Assembly (NCBI GenBank): GCA_901472405.1
Contig: LR590463.1
Location: 4,340,001-4,404,000 of the forward strand
Source of the DNA: Serratia rubidaea
GTDB taxonomy: Bacteria > Pseudomonadota > Gammaproteobacteria > Enterobacterales > Enterobacteriaceae
Length of the DNA stretch: 64,000 nt
Direction: 5' to 3'
Shown here: piece by piece, positions 29,425-42,804 of the stretch
Numbering within the stretch: the stretch's first letter is position 1
How the letters are laid out: the number at the start of each line of letters is the position of its first letter
Notes under the pieces: generated by a model
What the model saw: only the letters and a program-made list of their open reading frames with translations
What the model was told of the DNA's origin: nothing
Databases searched by the model: none
Position numbers and translations under genes: made by a program

Positions 29425-30898
29425 TTGCGCTCAATCAGCGGCGATCTGTTGCTGCAGCGTCTCGGCGAACAGCCCGACGACAAGCTGCATAAACGCCTGT
29501 ATAACGCCATCCGCACCAGCATTCTGGACGGCAGCCTGCCGCCTTCCAGCCGCCTGCCGGCGTCGCGCGATCTGGCGCAGGAACTGAGCCTCTCACGTAA
29601 CACGGTTTTAACCGTTTATGAACAACTCCTGGCAGAAGGATATGTGCTTTCTCGTCAGGGAAGTGGAACATTCGTCGCAGAAACGGTGCCGGACAGCTGT
29701 TTATCCACTACCAGCGCGCCTGTCGGCAGCGACGGCGAACAACGCCCGGTTGAACTGTCACAGCGCGGCAACGCGCTGCTGCAGCACGCCAGCGCCAGCC
29801 CAAACAGTGGGGCGCGTTTATTCCCGGCGTGCCGGACGTCAACGCCTTCCCGCACCAGCTGTTCAGCAAGATTCAGGCGCGCATCAGCCGCCGCCCCGCG
29901 CCGCAGCGGCTGACCTACAGCAATCAGGGCGGCAGCCCGGAGCTGCAGCAGGCGCTGGTGGATTACCTGCGCGTCGCCCGCTCGGTGCGCTGTTCGCCGG
30001 AACAGATTCTGATTACCGAAGGCATTCATCAGGCGATCGATCTGGTCACCCGCATGCTGTGCAACCCGGATGATGAAGTGTGGATTGAGGAACCGGGCTA
30101 CTGGGGCATCCGCAATATTCTGCGTATGAACAGCCTGGATATCCGGCCGCTGCCGGTAGATGAGGCGGCATCGTGCCGCCGGAACAGGTCAGCGGCGCGC
30201 CGCGGCTGATGTTCGTCACGCCGTCGCACCAGTATCCGCTGGGGTCGGTGCTGAGCCTGGCGCGTCGTCAGCGTCTGCTGGCGCTGGCGCGCCACACCGG
30301 CGGTTGGATCGTCGAAGATGATTACGACAGCGAATTCCGCTTCTCCGGCCAGCCGATCCCCGCGCTGCAGGGGCTGGAGGCCGACGCGCCGGTGATCTAC
30401 ATCGGCACCTTCAGCAAAACGCTGTATCCGGCGCTGCGGCTCGGTTACGTGGTGCTGCCGAAGCCGCTGACGGCGGCGTTGAAAACCGCGCACGCCGAGT
30501 TGTACCGCGGCGGTCACCTGCTGATCCAGACGGCGCTGGCGCAGTTTATTCAGGAAGGCCACTACACCGCGCATATTCGCCGCATGCGGCTGCTGTACGC
30601 CAGGCGGCGCGCCTTTCTCACCGCGCTGATCGAACAGCATCTGGGTAAACAGGCGCTGAGCGAATTCAATAACAACGCCGGTCTGCACCTGATCCTCAAC
30701 CTGCCGGACAGCGCCGACGACGTGGCGATTGCCGCCGCCGCCGGCGCGCGCGGCGTGCTGGTACGCCCGCTGTCGCGCTATTACATGCTGCCGACCCGCC
30801 GGCGCGGCCTGCTGATGGGCTTTGCCTGCGTGCCGGAAGAGCAGATGGCCGCCGCGTTTGAGCAGCTGCTGGCCTGCATCCTAGAGAACCTGCGCTAA
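29425..30898 (+). CDS. GabR-like MocR/PdxR family transcription regulator (two indels)
   Basis: A 491-aa chimera of an N-terminal GntR-type winged helix (LPASRDLAQELSLSRNTVL, VYEQLLAEGYVLSRQGSGTFV) and a C-terminal fold-I aminotransferase domain with the PLP lysine in FSKTLYPALRLGYV. MocR proteins sense PLP and an amine; GabR activates gabTD with GABA and PLP. Divergence from gabT supports that role. C is missing near 29800 (ASPKQWGAFIPG expected) and G near 30160 (DEGGIVPPEQ expected). No ATG is available; TTG at 29425 follows a GAGGG site and gives a family-like N-terminus. It could equally sense another amine. Confidence 0.82.
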
Positions 30899-32496
30899 CC
30901 AGCCCTGCGGCCGCCACTGCAGCCGGTGGGTCAGCCCCAGCCCTTGCAGGAACGCCTCATCGTGGGACACCACCAGCAGCGCGCCGGGATAGCCGTGCAG
31001 CGCCGCCTCAATCGCCTGCAGTGACGCCAGATCCAGATGATTGGTCGGCTCATCCAGCACCAGCAGCTGCGGCGGGCTTTCACGCCACAGCGCGCAGGCC
31101 AGCGCCGCTTTCAGCCGCTCCCCGCCGCTCAGCATCGCCAGCGGCAGCGTCAGGCGCTCGGCCCCAGCTGCAGCTGCGCCAGCCGGGTGCGCAGCTCCCG
31201 GCCGCCATCGGTATCCGTTCCAATGCCAGATGATCCATCAGTGAACGACGCAGGTCGAACTGGCTCAGGGTCTGGTCCAGATAGGCGGCGTTCACCGCCA
31301 GCCGGCAGCGGCCGTCGCTCGGCGTCAGTTGGCCGAGAATGGTGCGCAGCAGGGTGGATTTGCCGCAGCCGTTCGGCCCGCAGACCGCCACCCGCATCGG
31401 GCCGTCCATCCGCCAGTCAGCGGCGGCAGCGTGCTGAACGGCAGGCGCAGCTGCTCCAGCGTCAGTACCTGTTTGCCCGCCGCCAACGCGCTGCCCGGCA
31501 GGGTGAACAGCACCGGATTTTCCGCCTCAACCCGCTGCTGCGCCTGATGCACCGCGCTGTCCAGCGCGCTTTTTTGCTGCTGATGCTGCCGGCACAGCGT
31601 GCCCAGGCTCTCTTTGGCGGCGCCTTTGTACTTCACCCGCTCGAAAGAGGCGATATTCAGATTATCCACCTCCCGCAGGGTTTTCGCCGCGCGCCGCTGG
31701 CTGGCGTCATGCTCTTTCACCAGCCGGGCGCGAGCGCGTTTACGCGCTTGCTCCGCATGATCCAGCGCCTGACGCGCCGCCTGCCGTTCCTGTTCACGCT
31801 GGCGACAGAACGCCTGGTAGTCGCCGCTGTAGCTGTGCAGGCCGTCCGGCGTCAGTTCAACGATGCGCTGCATGCGCATCAGCAGCTGCCGGTCATGGCT
31901 GGCGACCAGCAGACCGCCGCGCCACTGCGCCAGCTGGCGGTACAGCCAGTCGCGCCCCGCCGCATCCAGATGGTTGCTCGGTTCGTCCAGCAGCAGAAAA
32001 TCCGCGCCGGACAGCAGCGCGCCGCACAAGGCCGCGCGCATACGTTCGCCGCCGCTGAGTTCACAGGCCGGGCGCTGCGCATGGCAGCCGCTCAGCCGGC
32101 CTCGGCAAACGCGGCCTGCAGCCGTTCGGCCAGATCCCAGCGCCCTTCCAGCCGCTCGACGTCTTCGGCCAGCATCGCTCCGCGCGCCACGCGCTCCAGC
32201 GCGGCGAACACCTCGCCGTAGCCCAGCCACTGCGCCAGCGTCACGCCGGGCTCTACCGCCGACTGCTGCTGCACCCAGGCCACCAGACCGCGGGTTTCGA
32301 TATGGCCGTCCGCCGGCGGCTCCCGCCCGGCCAGCAGGCGCAGCAGACGGCTTTTGCCCACGCCGTTACGCCCCACCAGCGCGCAGTGGCGGCGGTCCAG
32401 GCTCAGGTTTAACGGGCCAAACAGCGTTTCACCGTCGGCAAAGCGACAGGTTAATTGATGAATAACGAGATAAGGGGATGACGCAAAATGAGCCAT
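30881..32496 (-). CDS. ABC-F family ATPase (four indels)
   Basis: A 539-aa soluble protein with two ABC domains and no membrane segments, the ABC-F layout of ribosome-binding translation factors. Domain 1 has GRNGVGKSRLL (Walker A), ELSGGERMRAAL (signature) and LLLDEPSNHLD (Walker B); a charged linker (QARKRARARLVKEHD) follows; domain 2 has CGPNGCGKSTLL, LSGGERLKAALACAL and LLVLDEPTNHLD. Missing bases near 32096, 31410, 31203 and 31158 split the frame. It is not one of the four standard E. coli members as far as I can tell. The 3' end overlaps the MocR-type gene by 18 bases, convergently. Confidence 0.82.
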
Positions 32497-32676
32497 AGGC
32501 ACTCCTGAATGAAATCAATAGCACCCCATCCGGCAGCAAGGCTGCTCAGCATGGGACCGGATTCAACAGGCGTGATTGTTCATTTTGCTTAAGGCTCCGC
32601 AGAGAGAATGGATAAATAACGCGCAAATGCTAACCGATCTGTCGTTCAATATGCAAACACGCAGGAAGATTCATGA

Positions 32677-34836
<2,160 letters not shown>

Positions 34837-34872
34837 ACCGTCAGGGGCGCGCGCTGCGCCCCTGAATGCTTC

Positions 34873-36016
34873 TTAGTAGCGGCGCGCGCCGGTTTTCACC
34901 GACTTCAGCACCAGGAACTTCTGGTTGGACGCCACGGTCACGCAGTTGCCGAACAGGCGCTTCAGCTTCTGGTAGTAGTCCAGATGGCGGTTGCCGACGA
35001 TCAGCAGTTCCCCGCCCACCTTCAGGCAGCGCTTGGCGTCGAGGAACATCTGCCAGGCGGTTTCATCGGTAATCGCATGCTGCTGGTGGAACGGCGGGTT
35101 GCACAGCACCGCCTGCGCGCTGCCGCCTTCCATCCCGGCCAGCGCATTGTTGACCACGAAACGGCAGCGTTCCACGTCCTGCGGCAGGTTATGGCGCACG
35201 TTCAGTTCGCTCGACGCCACCGCCATATAGGATTCATCGACAAAGGTCACCTGCGCCTGCGGGTTCTGCAGCAGCGCTTTCAGACCAACCACGCCGTTGC
35301 CGCAGCCCAGGTCGATAATCTCGCCCTCCAGGTCGCTCGGCAGATGCTCCAGGAACAGACGCGCGCCGATATCCAGACCGCCGCGGGGAGAACACGTTGG
35401 CGTGGTTGTGGATCAGCATCTCGCTGCCGTCCAGCTGCCAGTTGGTGGTTTCCGCCGCCGCCGGCGGCACGATGTCCGCCACCTGGCCGTAAATCAGACG
35501 CGCCTTTTTCCACGCCAGGCTGGTGCGGGTCGGCCCCAGCACGCGCTCAAACAGCTGCAGCGTCGAGGTGTGAATATCGCGCGCCTTGGCGCCGCCGATA
35601 ATCACGGTATCCGGGCCGACCACCTTGCGCAGCGCGCGCAGCTGCTGTTCCAACAGCGCCAGCGTCTTGGGGATCTTGATCAGCACCAGCGCCGGCGCGG
35701 CCGGCAGCTCATCCAGGCTGCCGAGCAGCGTCACCTGCTGCGCATCCAGCCCGTTTAACGCCAGATTGTGACGCGTCGCCAGCTGGCTCATGTAGGAATC
35801 GCTGACGCTGTAGGGCCGCAGGGCGTGCAGCGCACAGGCCAGCGTGCCGAAGCTGTCGTTGAAAATCAGCACCGGGCGTCCGGCAACGTCCTGATTTTCC
35901 ACCTGTTGCAGCAGATATTCATCCGCCGCTTCCCACGCCTGCAGCGGTGCGGCGCCTTCTTGTTGGGGATAACGCTCCAGCTCAAGTTGCTGTGTTCCCA
36001 GATCGAGTTGGCTCAT
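34873..36016 (-). CDS. rlmG: 23S rRNA (guanine-N2) methyltransferase, G1835 (one indel)
   Basis: An SAM-dependent enzyme that methylates G1835 of 23S rRNA. The 380-aa protein has a degenerate N-terminal methyltransferase-like domain and a C-terminal catalytic domain with [16 protein letters not shown] (SAM site) and CNPPFH (catalytic NPPF motif). One C is extra near 35387 ([16 protein letters not shown] expected). The start is preceded by a strong AGGAGGGG. Gene order fadH-rlmG (convergent) is as in E. coli. Confidence 0.94.
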
Positions 36017-36165
36017 TGCCCCTCCTGACTGATAAATTTGCGCTGTTTATCCCCTAAAAACGTCCGTCAGTAAAATGTTTTTTGCTATTCGCCGCCCTTT
36101 GCCGGATTTGTGCGAAAAAACCGCATACAATAACCGGCCGAACGGCTACTGAAGATTATCGCGCC

Positions 36166-36678
36166 ATGTCCGAACTCACCTATCTGCAAGGCTACCCCGC
36201 CCATCTGCAAACGCAGGTACAACAGCTGATCCAGCAACGGCGTCTGGGAGAGGTGCTGCTGCAGCGCTATCCGCAGGTGCACAGCTGCACCACCGACAAG
36301 GCGCTGTACCAGTTCACTACCGAGATTAAAAACCACTATCTGCGCAACGCCCAGCCGATCAGCAAAGTGGCGTACGACGGCAAGATCCACGTCATGAAAC
36401 ACGCGCTGGGGCTGCATACCGCCATCTCGCGCGTGCAGGGCGGCAAGCTGAAGGCCAAGGCGGAAATCCGCGTGGCGACGGTGTTCAAGACCGCGCCGGA
36501 AGCCTTCCTGCGCATGATCGTGGTGCATGAGCTGGCGCACCTGAAAGAGAAAGATCACAACAAGGCGTTTTATCAGCTGTGCTGCCATATGGAGCCGGAC
36601 TATCACCAGCTGGAATTTGACACCCGGCTGTATCTCACCCATCTGTCGCTGTTCGGCGGACTGTACGTTGATGATTGA
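36166..36678 (+). CDS. ygjP: YgjP-like metal-dependent hydrolase
   Basis: A 170-aa cytoplasmic protein of the DUF45 (WLM/SprT-like) metallopeptidase group. The HExxH zinc site is in MIVVHELAHLKEKDHNKAFY with a downstream third ligand region (CCHMEPDYHQLE). It closely matches E. coli YgjP over its whole length; cellular role is not established. An open frame extends upstream but ATG at 36166 gives the family start MSELTYLQGYP. Divergent from rlmG. Confidence 0.9.
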   Translation: MSELTYLQGYPAHLQTQVQQLIQQRRLGEVLLQRYPQVHSCTTDKALYQFTTEIKNHYLRNAQPISKVAYDGKIHVMKHALGLHTAISRVQGGKLKAKAEIRVATVFKTAPEAFLRMIVVHELAHLKEKDHNKAFYQLCCHMEPDYHQLEFDTRLYLTHLSLFGGLYVDD

Positions 36679-36762
36679 TAATTAAGGCATTATTGACAAA
36701 TATTCGCCTTCTGCCGCGGCGTGATACTCTGATTTATCAGTATCAGGCCACCGGAGTTAGCT

Positions 36763-37750
36763 ATGATTCGTTTTGCCGTCGTCGGCACCAAACTGGATTA
36801 CCGAACGCTTTATCGACGCCGCTCATCAAAGCGGCAAAATGCAGTTGACCGCCGTCTATTCCCGCCGCCTGGAACAGGCCAGAAGCTTCGGCGCACCCTA
36901 TCAGGTTGAACAGCTGTTTGACGATCTGACGGCGATGGCGCAGTCCGATACCTTTGACGCCGTGTATATCGCCAGCCCGAATTCGCTGCACTGCCCGCAG
37001 GCGCTGCTGTTTATGCGCCATCACAAACATGTGATCTGCGAAAAACCGCTGGCCTCCAATCTGCAGGAGGCGGAGCAGCTGCTGGCCTGCGCGCGGCAGC
37101 AGCAGGTGGTGCTGTTCGAAGCCTTCAAAAGCGCCCACCTGCCCAACTTTCTCACTCTGCGCCAGGCGCTGCCGCAGGTCGGCAAGCTGCGCAAGGCGTT
37201 GTTCAACTACTGCCAGTATTCCTCCCGCTACCCGCGCTATCTGGCGGGTGAGAACCCGAACACCTTTCAATCCGCAGTTCTCCAACGGCTCGATCATGGA
37301 TATCGGCTATTACTGCCTGGCCAGCGCGGTGGCGCTGTTCGGCGCGCCGCAGTCGCTGGTCGCCAGCGCCGCCCTGCTGGATAGCGCGTGGACGCCCACG
37401 GCACCGTCTGTCTCAATTACGGCGATTTTGACGTGACGATCTGCCATTCCAAAGTCAGCGACTCGGCGCTTGCCAGTGAAATTCAGGGTGAGGACGGCGC
37501 GCTGCTGATCGAGAAAATCTCGGAGTGCCAGGGCGTGGCGTTGCTGCCGCGCGGCGGCAGCCTGCAGGATCTGAGCCGGCCGCAGCATGACAACACCATG
37601 CGCTATGAGGCCGAAGTCTTTGCCGATCTGGTGGCGCAACGTCAGGTTGAGCATGCCGGGCTGGAAAACTCACGTATCGTCGCCGCCCTGCTGAGCGAAA
37701 TCCGCCGGCAAACCGGCGTCGTCTTCCCCGCCGATGGAGAAACACCATGA
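36763..37750 (+). CDS. ygjR: NAD(P)-dependent oxidoreductase YgjR (three indels)
   Basis: A 328-aa Gfo/Idh/MocA family oxidoreductase. It starts MIRFAVVGTNWI (Rossmann glycine pattern), has the family EKP motif in HVICEKPLASNL and the substrate-domain NGSIMDIGYYCL. Extra A near 36791, extra T near 37268 and a missing G near 37385 break the frame; restored, it follows E. coli YgjR closely. The substrate is unknown. Its stop overlaps the next ATG (ATGA), indicating an operon. Confidence 0.9.
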
Positions 37751-38476
37751 AGCCGCTGTTACTGATGCAAACCGGCGATGCGCCCGACGCCATCCGCCAG
37801 GCGCAAAGCAATTTTGAACAGATGTTTATGCAGCAGGGGCGCATGGCCGCCGAACGCGTGCAGATCGTCCACCTGCCCGCCGGGGAGCGGCCGCGGCGCC
37901 GGCTGACTACTGCGGCGTGGTGATCACCGGCTCGCCGGCGATGGTGACGGAGCGGCTGCCGTGGAGCGAGCAGGCGGCCGAATGGCTGCGTCAGGCGATG
38001 GCGATCCGCCTGCCGATCTTCGGCGTGTGTTACGGCCACCAGCTGCTGGCCCATGCGCTCGGCGGCGAGGTGGGCTATCACCCGCAGGGGATGGAGGTCG
38101 GTACGCTGGAGATTGAGCTGCTGCCGGCCGGCGCGAGCGACCGCCGGCTGATGACGCTGCCGCCGCGCTTCAAGGCCAACCTGATCCACGCGCAAAGCGT
38201 GCTGACGCCGCCGCCGGCGCCGAGGTGCTGGCCCGCTCGGCGCAGGATGACTACCAGATCCTGCGCTATGGTGATAATGCGCTGACCACCCAGTTTCACC
38301 CGGAGTTCGACGCGGCGATCATGCGCCACTATCTGCACTGGCTGGCCGAGATGGAGCCGGCGCGGCAGGCGGAATATCAGCAAAAACAACGGCAGGTGGA
38401 CGATACGCCGTTCAGCAGGCTGCTGCTGCAGGGGTTTGTCGTCAGCCTCGGCGCGCAGCAGGCATTGGCCGGATGA
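37747..38476 (+). CDS. Class I glutamine amidotransferase-like protein (two indels)
   Basis: A 243-aa protein of the GATase1 family (GMP synthase amidotransferase-like). The nucleophile elbow is IFGVCYGHQLLAHALGG and the catalytic His-Glu is in TTQFHPEFDA, so the triad is complete. G bases are missing near 37887 (GERPAAPADYCG expected) and 38216 (PPPGAEVLARS expected). There is no synthetase domain, so it may act on free glutamine or gamma-glutamyl compounds. It is translationally coupled to ygjR (4-base overlap). Confidence 0.85.
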
Positions 38477-38514
38477 GGATTAGACATTGACCGCTGACAC
38501 ATTTTGCATTACTT

Positions 38515-38665
38515 TTTACGTCAGCAAAGGGGAGTAACTTCATTGCCGGTTAATCGTCATTACGATGCGCAAGCATCCGGTTACCGGGCAACCCGATGGT
38601 CAAGGTGTAACACCTTCATCGACGTTGTAAGTGAGACCTTGCCGGAAGGCGAGGTTTGCTTGCAG
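38515..38665 (+). ncRNA. yybP-ykoY manganese riboswitch (alx PRE element)
   Basis: The hallmark segment AAAGGGGAGTA is at 38526-38536, and the second conserved part GAGACCTTGCCGGAAGGCGAGG in two adjoining pieces is at 38633-38654. Between them are a long hairpin-rich linker (GATGGTCAAGGTGTAACACC). These are the invariant elements of the Mn2+-sensing yybP-ykoY family and match the pH-responsive leader of E. coli alx. A weak promoter (TTGACC 38487-38492, 17-base gap, TACTTT) fits a transcript starting near 38522. Confidence 0.92.
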
Positions 38666-38676
38666 CGTTCACAGAG

Positions 38677-38715
38677 CGGCTGGCGTCCTTCCGACGTTGG
38701 CCGTTTTTGTTTTTG
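38677..38715 (+). terminator. Riboswitch expression-platform terminator
   Basis: An 11-bp stem with three wobbles (38677-38687 with 38693-38703) is followed by TTTTTGTTTTT, immediately after the riboswitch and 12 bases before the alx start. It should form when Mn2+ is low and be avoided when the ligand is bound or at high pH. Confidence 0.8.
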
Positions 38716-38726
38716 AAGGATACATA

Positions 38727-39702
38727 ATGATGAATACCGTTGGCACCCCGTGGTTATGGGGCAGCTTCGCCGCCGTTATCGTGGTGATGCTCGCCATTGA
38801 TTTACTGCTGCAGGGCCGTAAAGGCTCGCACGCCATGTCGATGAAGCAGGCCGCCTGCTGGTCGCTGGTGTGGGGTCACCCTCTCGTTACTGTTCAACCT
38901 CGGCTTCTGGTACTACCTGAGCGAAACCGCCGGCCGCGCCGTGGCCGATACGCAGGCGCTGGCCTTCCTCACCGGCTATCTGATTGAAAAAGCGCTGGCG
39001 GTGGATAACGTCTTTGTCTGGCTGATGCTGTTCAGCTACTTTGCCGTGCCGGCCAACCTGCAGCGCCGCGTGCTGATTTACGGCGTGCTGGGGGCGATTG
39101 TGCTGCGTACCGTCATGATCTTCGCCGGCAGCTGGCTGATTGCCCAGTTCGCCTGGCTGCTGTACCTGTTCGGCGCTTTCCTGCTGTTTACCGGTATCAA
39201 AATGGCGCTGGCGAAGGAGGATGACGGCGCTATCGGCGACAAGCCGCTGGTGAAGTGGCTGCGCAGCCACCTGCGCATGACCGATAACCTGGAAGGTGAG
39301 CGCTTCTTTGTGCGCCGCAACGGCCTGCTGTTTGCCACGCCGCTGGTGCTGGTGCTGATCCTGGTGGAGCTGAGCGATGTGATCTTCGCGGTCGACAGTA
39401 TTCCGGCCATCTTCGCCGTCACCACCGATCCGTTTATCGTCCTCACCTCCAACCTGTTCGCCATTATGGGCCTGCGCGCCATGTACTTCCTGCTGGCCAA
39501 CGTGGCCGAACGCTTCTCGATGCTGAAGTACGGGCTGTCGGTGATTCTGGTGTTTATCGGCGTCAAAATGCTGATCGTCGATTTCTACCATATTCCGATC
39601 GGCATTTCGTTAGGCGTGGTGGCGGGCATCCTGCTGCTGACGCTGGCGATTAACGCCTGGGTCAACCATCGCAACGACCGGCTGGCGCGCAAGACGCCAT
39701 AA
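38727..39702 (+). CDS. alx: TerC-family membrane protein Alx, Mn2+ export related (one indel)
   Basis: A 324-aa inner-membrane protein of the TerC family with about nine helices. The paired acidic motifs [12 protein letters not shown] and [20 protein letters not shown] are the TerC metal-transport signatures. E. coli Alx exports excess manganese and is induced at alkaline pH through its leader RNA. One extra G near 38876 ([14 protein letters not shown] expected) breaks the frame. AAGGA precedes the ATG. Confidence 0.94.
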
Positions 39703-39712
39703 TCTGTTACCC

Positions 39713-39730
39713 GGGGCGGTTTTCCGCCCC
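39713..39730 (+). terminator. Hairpin after alx
   Basis: GGGGCGG-TTTT-CCGCCCC forms a 7-bp stem 10 bases after the alx stop. There is no T run after it, so it may be a weak terminator or a 3' end stabiliser. Confidence 0.5.
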
Positions 39731-39760
39731 ATAATCGTTTGTTCATCGCGCTAAACGCCA

Positions 39761-39780
39761 AATGTTATTGCGATCACACA
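39761..39780 (+). promoter_or_regulatory. Possible CRP site upstream of sstT
   Basis: TGTTA (39763-39767), six bases, TCACA (39774-39778): one mismatch from TGTGA-N6-TCACA, with A/T-rich flanks. It lies about 200 bases before sstT. Confidence 0.45.
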
Positions 39781-39982
39781 AATGTAATCAGGATGTTATC
39801 AAGAGTTGATCCGCCCGCAGAATTTCACATCAGAGACTTCCCAACCCGCGTGTTTACTGAATACTGAAAGAGCAAACACACTTCGTTACAGGTGCGCATA
39901 AAATTCGCCCGGCACGGTTCCTGCCGAGGCGCAGCACCCATTACGCAACATCATCAGGAAGCGGAAACGCTAAATAAGCATC

Positions 39983-41218
39983 ATGCATAAAATACTGACA
40001 CGCATTACACAGGGCAGCCTGGTTAAACAAATTCTGGTCGGCCTGGTGGCCGGCATTCTGCTGGCATTCATCTCCCCCGCCGCCGCCTCGGCCGTGGGCC
40101 TGCTCGGAGCGCTGTTCGTCGGCGCGCTGAAGGCGGTAGCCCCCGTGCTGGTGCTGGTTTTGGTGATGGCGTCGATCGCCAACCATAAACAGGGGCAGAA
40201 AACCAATATCCGCCCGATCCTGTTCCTTTACCTGCTGGGCACCTTCGCCGCCGCGCTGGTGGCGGTGCTGCTCAGCTTCGCCTTCCCGTCCAATCTGGCG
40301 CTGGTGACCGGCAATGTCGATATCAGCCCGCCGGGCGGCATCGCCGAGGTGCTGAAAGGCCTGCTGATGAACGTGGTGGCCAACCCGTTCGACGCGCTGA
40401 TTAACGCCAACTACGTCGGCATTCTGGCCTGGGCCATCGGCCTGGGGCTGGCGCTGCGCCACACCGCTGATACCACCAAATTGCTGATCACCGATGCATC
40501 GCACGCCGTTACGCTGGTGGTGCGGGCGGTGATCCGCTGTGCGCCGCTGGGTATCTTCGGGCTGGTGGCGTCCACGCTGGCGGAAACCGGCTTCGACGCG
40601 CTGTGGGGCTATGCCCAGCTGCTGATGGTGCTGATCGGCTGTATGTTGCTGGTGGCGCTGGTGCTCAACCCGCTGATCGTCTACTGGAAAATTCGCCGCA
40701 ACCCGTATCCGCTGGTATTCGCCTGCCTGCGCGAAAGCGGCGTTACCGCCTTCTTCACCCGCAGCTCGGCGGCCAATATTCCGGTGAATATGGAACTGTG
40801 CAAGAAGCTGAATCTGAATGAGGATAGCTATTCGGTCTCCATTCCGCTCGGCGCCACCATCAATATGGGCGGCGCGGCGATCACCATCACCGTGCTGACG
40901 CTGGCGGCGGTGCACACGCTGGGCATTGCGGTGGATATTCCGACCGCGCTGCTGCTGAGCGTGGTCGCGGCGGTCTGCGCCTGCGGCGCGTCCGGCGTGG
41001 CCGGCGGCTCGCTGCTGCTGATCCCGCTGGCGTGTAATATGTTCGGCATCCCGAACGATGTCGCCATGCAGGTAGTTGCGGTCGGCTTTATTATCGGCGT
41101 GCTGCAGGACTCTGCGGAAACCGCGCTGAACTCCTCCACCGACGTGCTGTTCACCGCCGCCGCCTGTATGGCGGAAGACCAGCGGTTGGCGGACGACGAC
41201 CCGCTGAAAATGCGCTAA
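39983..41218 (+). CDS. sstT: Sodium/serine-threonine symporter
   Basis: An intact 411-aa inner-membrane transporter of the DAACS (glutamate/dicarboxylate symporter) fold. It has the reentrant serine-rich loop [15 protein letters not shown] (HP1), the NMGG motif in [12 protein letters not shown] and the HP2 loop [16 protein letters not shown]. It takes up L-serine and L-threonine with Na+. Start [16 protein letters not shown] matches the family. Confidence 0.95.
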   Translation: MHKILTRITQGSLVKQILVGLVAGILLAFISPAAASAVGLLGALFVGALKAVAPVLVLVLVMASIANHKQGQKTNIRPILFLYLLGTFAAALVAVLLSFAFPSNLALVTGNVDISPPGGIAEVLKGLLMNVVANPFDALINANYVGILAWAIGLGLALRHTADTTKLLITDASHAVTLVVRAVIRCAPLGIFGLVASTLAETGFDALWGYAQLLMVLIGCMLLVALVLNPLIVYWKIRRNPYPLVFACLRESGVTAFFTRSSAANIPVNMELCKKLNLNEDSYSVSIPLGATINMGGAAITITVLTLAAVHTLGIAVDIPTALLLSVVAAVCACGASGVAGGSLLLIPLACNMFGIPNDVAMQVVAVGFIIGVLQDSAETALNSSTDVLFTAAACMAEDQRLADDDPLKMR

Positions 41219-41248
41219 GCAACGGCGACATCTGACAGTACAACCAAA

Positions 41249-41278
41249 CAGGGGGCCATATCGGCCCCCTGATTTTTT
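41249..41278. terminator. Terminator between convergent sstT and uxaA
   Basis: CAGGGGGCC and GGCCCCCTG form a perfect 9-bp stem with a 5-base loop, followed by ATTTTTT on the plus strand. Confidence 0.85.
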
Positions 41279-41291
41279 CAGCCGGCAGCAC

Positions 41292-42784
41292 TCACAAGGT
41301 GACGCCGCTCTTAAAGATCGCCAGCTCGCGGAAATCGTTCAGCTCGTTTTTCGCCGCCTTGCCGTTGGCGATGGCGACAATCTCATCGACAAACTGCGTT
41401 AACAGCTGCTCCATCGGCATGCCGTGAATCAGCCGCCCGGCGTCAAAATCAATCCAGTGCGGCTTTTTCGCCGCCAGCTCGCTGTTGGTCGCCAGCTTCA
41501 CCGTCGGCACAAAGCCGCCGTACGGCGTGCCGCGCCCGGTGCTGAACAACACCATATGGCAGCCGGCGCCGGCCAGCGCACTGGTCGCCACCGCGTCATT
41601 GCCCGGCGCGCTGAGCAGATTCAGCCCGGCTGGCGCAGGCGCTCGCCATATTTCAGCACGTCCACCACCGGGCTCTGCCCCGCTTTCTGGGTGCAGCCCA
41701 GCGACTTTTCCTCCAGCGTGGTGATACCGCCGGCCTTGTTGCCCGGCGACGGATTTTCATAAATCGGCTGCTGGTGGGCGATAAAGTATTTTTTGAAGTC
41801 GTTGACCATAGCGACGGTCTTGTCGAAGGTCTGTCTGTCGCGGCAGCGGCTCATCAGAATACGCTCGGCGCCGAACATCTCCGGCACCTCGGTCAGCACG
41901 CTGGTGCCGCCGTTGGCGATCACATAGTCCGAAAACCGCCCCAGCAGCGGGTTGGCGGTAATACCGGACAGCCCGTCGGAGCCGCCGCACTCCAGGCCGA
42001 ACTTCAGCTCGCTGAGCCTGCCCGGCTGGCGGCGATCGGCGCGCATTGTCCGGTACAGCGCATGCAGCTGCGCCAGCCCGGCCTCTACTTCATCATCCTG
42101 CTGCTGGCACACCATAAAGCGTACCCGCGCGTCGTCGACCGCCCCCAGCGTGTCGCGAAACGCGTCGACCTGGTTGTTTTCACAGCCCAGGCCAATCACC
42201 AGCACCGCGCCGGCGTTCGGATGGCGCACCATATTCTGCAGCATGGTGCGGGTGTTTTCATGGTCCTGCCCCAACTGGGAGCAACCGAACGGATGGCTGA
42301 ACAGATGGACGCCGTCAATGCCCTCGGCATCGGCGGTTTCCTGCAGAAAACGCCGCTGGATCTGGCGGGCAATGCCGTTGACACAGCCGACGGTCGGCAC
42401 GATCCACAGCTCATTGCGGATGCCGACCTCGCCGTTGGCGCGGCGATAGATCTGCACCTCGCGATCCGCCGCCTGCGGCGGCACGGCCGGGAAGTCCGGC
42501 TGATACTGGTAGTCGTCCAGATCGCTCAGGTTGGTTTTGGCGTTCTGCGCGTGAATATGTTCCCCCGGCGCAATCGCCGCCACCCCGTGGCCGATCGGCA
42601 GACCGTATTTAACAATGGTTCCGCCGGCGGCGATCGGCGTCAGCGCAAACTTATGCCCGCGCGCCACCGGCTGCGGCAGCGTCAGGCAGCGCGCCTCATC
42701 CAACTGCAGGGTTTCCCCGGCGGCCAGATCGCGCAGGGCGACCGCCACGTTGTCCTGCGCATGAATCTTAATAAAGCTCTGCAT
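41292..42784 (-). CDS. uxaA: Altronate dehydratase (one indel)
   Basis: Dehydrates D-altronate to 2-keto-3-deoxygluconate in galacturonate catabolism. The 497-aa protein has the small N-terminal SAF-like domain (MQSFIKIHAQDNVAVALRD) and the large UxaA domain with IVPTVGCVNGIA, SHPFGCSQLGQDHENTR and LECGGSDGLSGITANP, the conserved cysteine motifs. One G is missing near 41633 (LRQAGLNLLSAPGND expected). It follows uxaC by 20 bases on the same strand. Confidence 0.94.
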
Positions 42785-42804
42785 AAGACACCTGTAGGCG
42801 ACGG

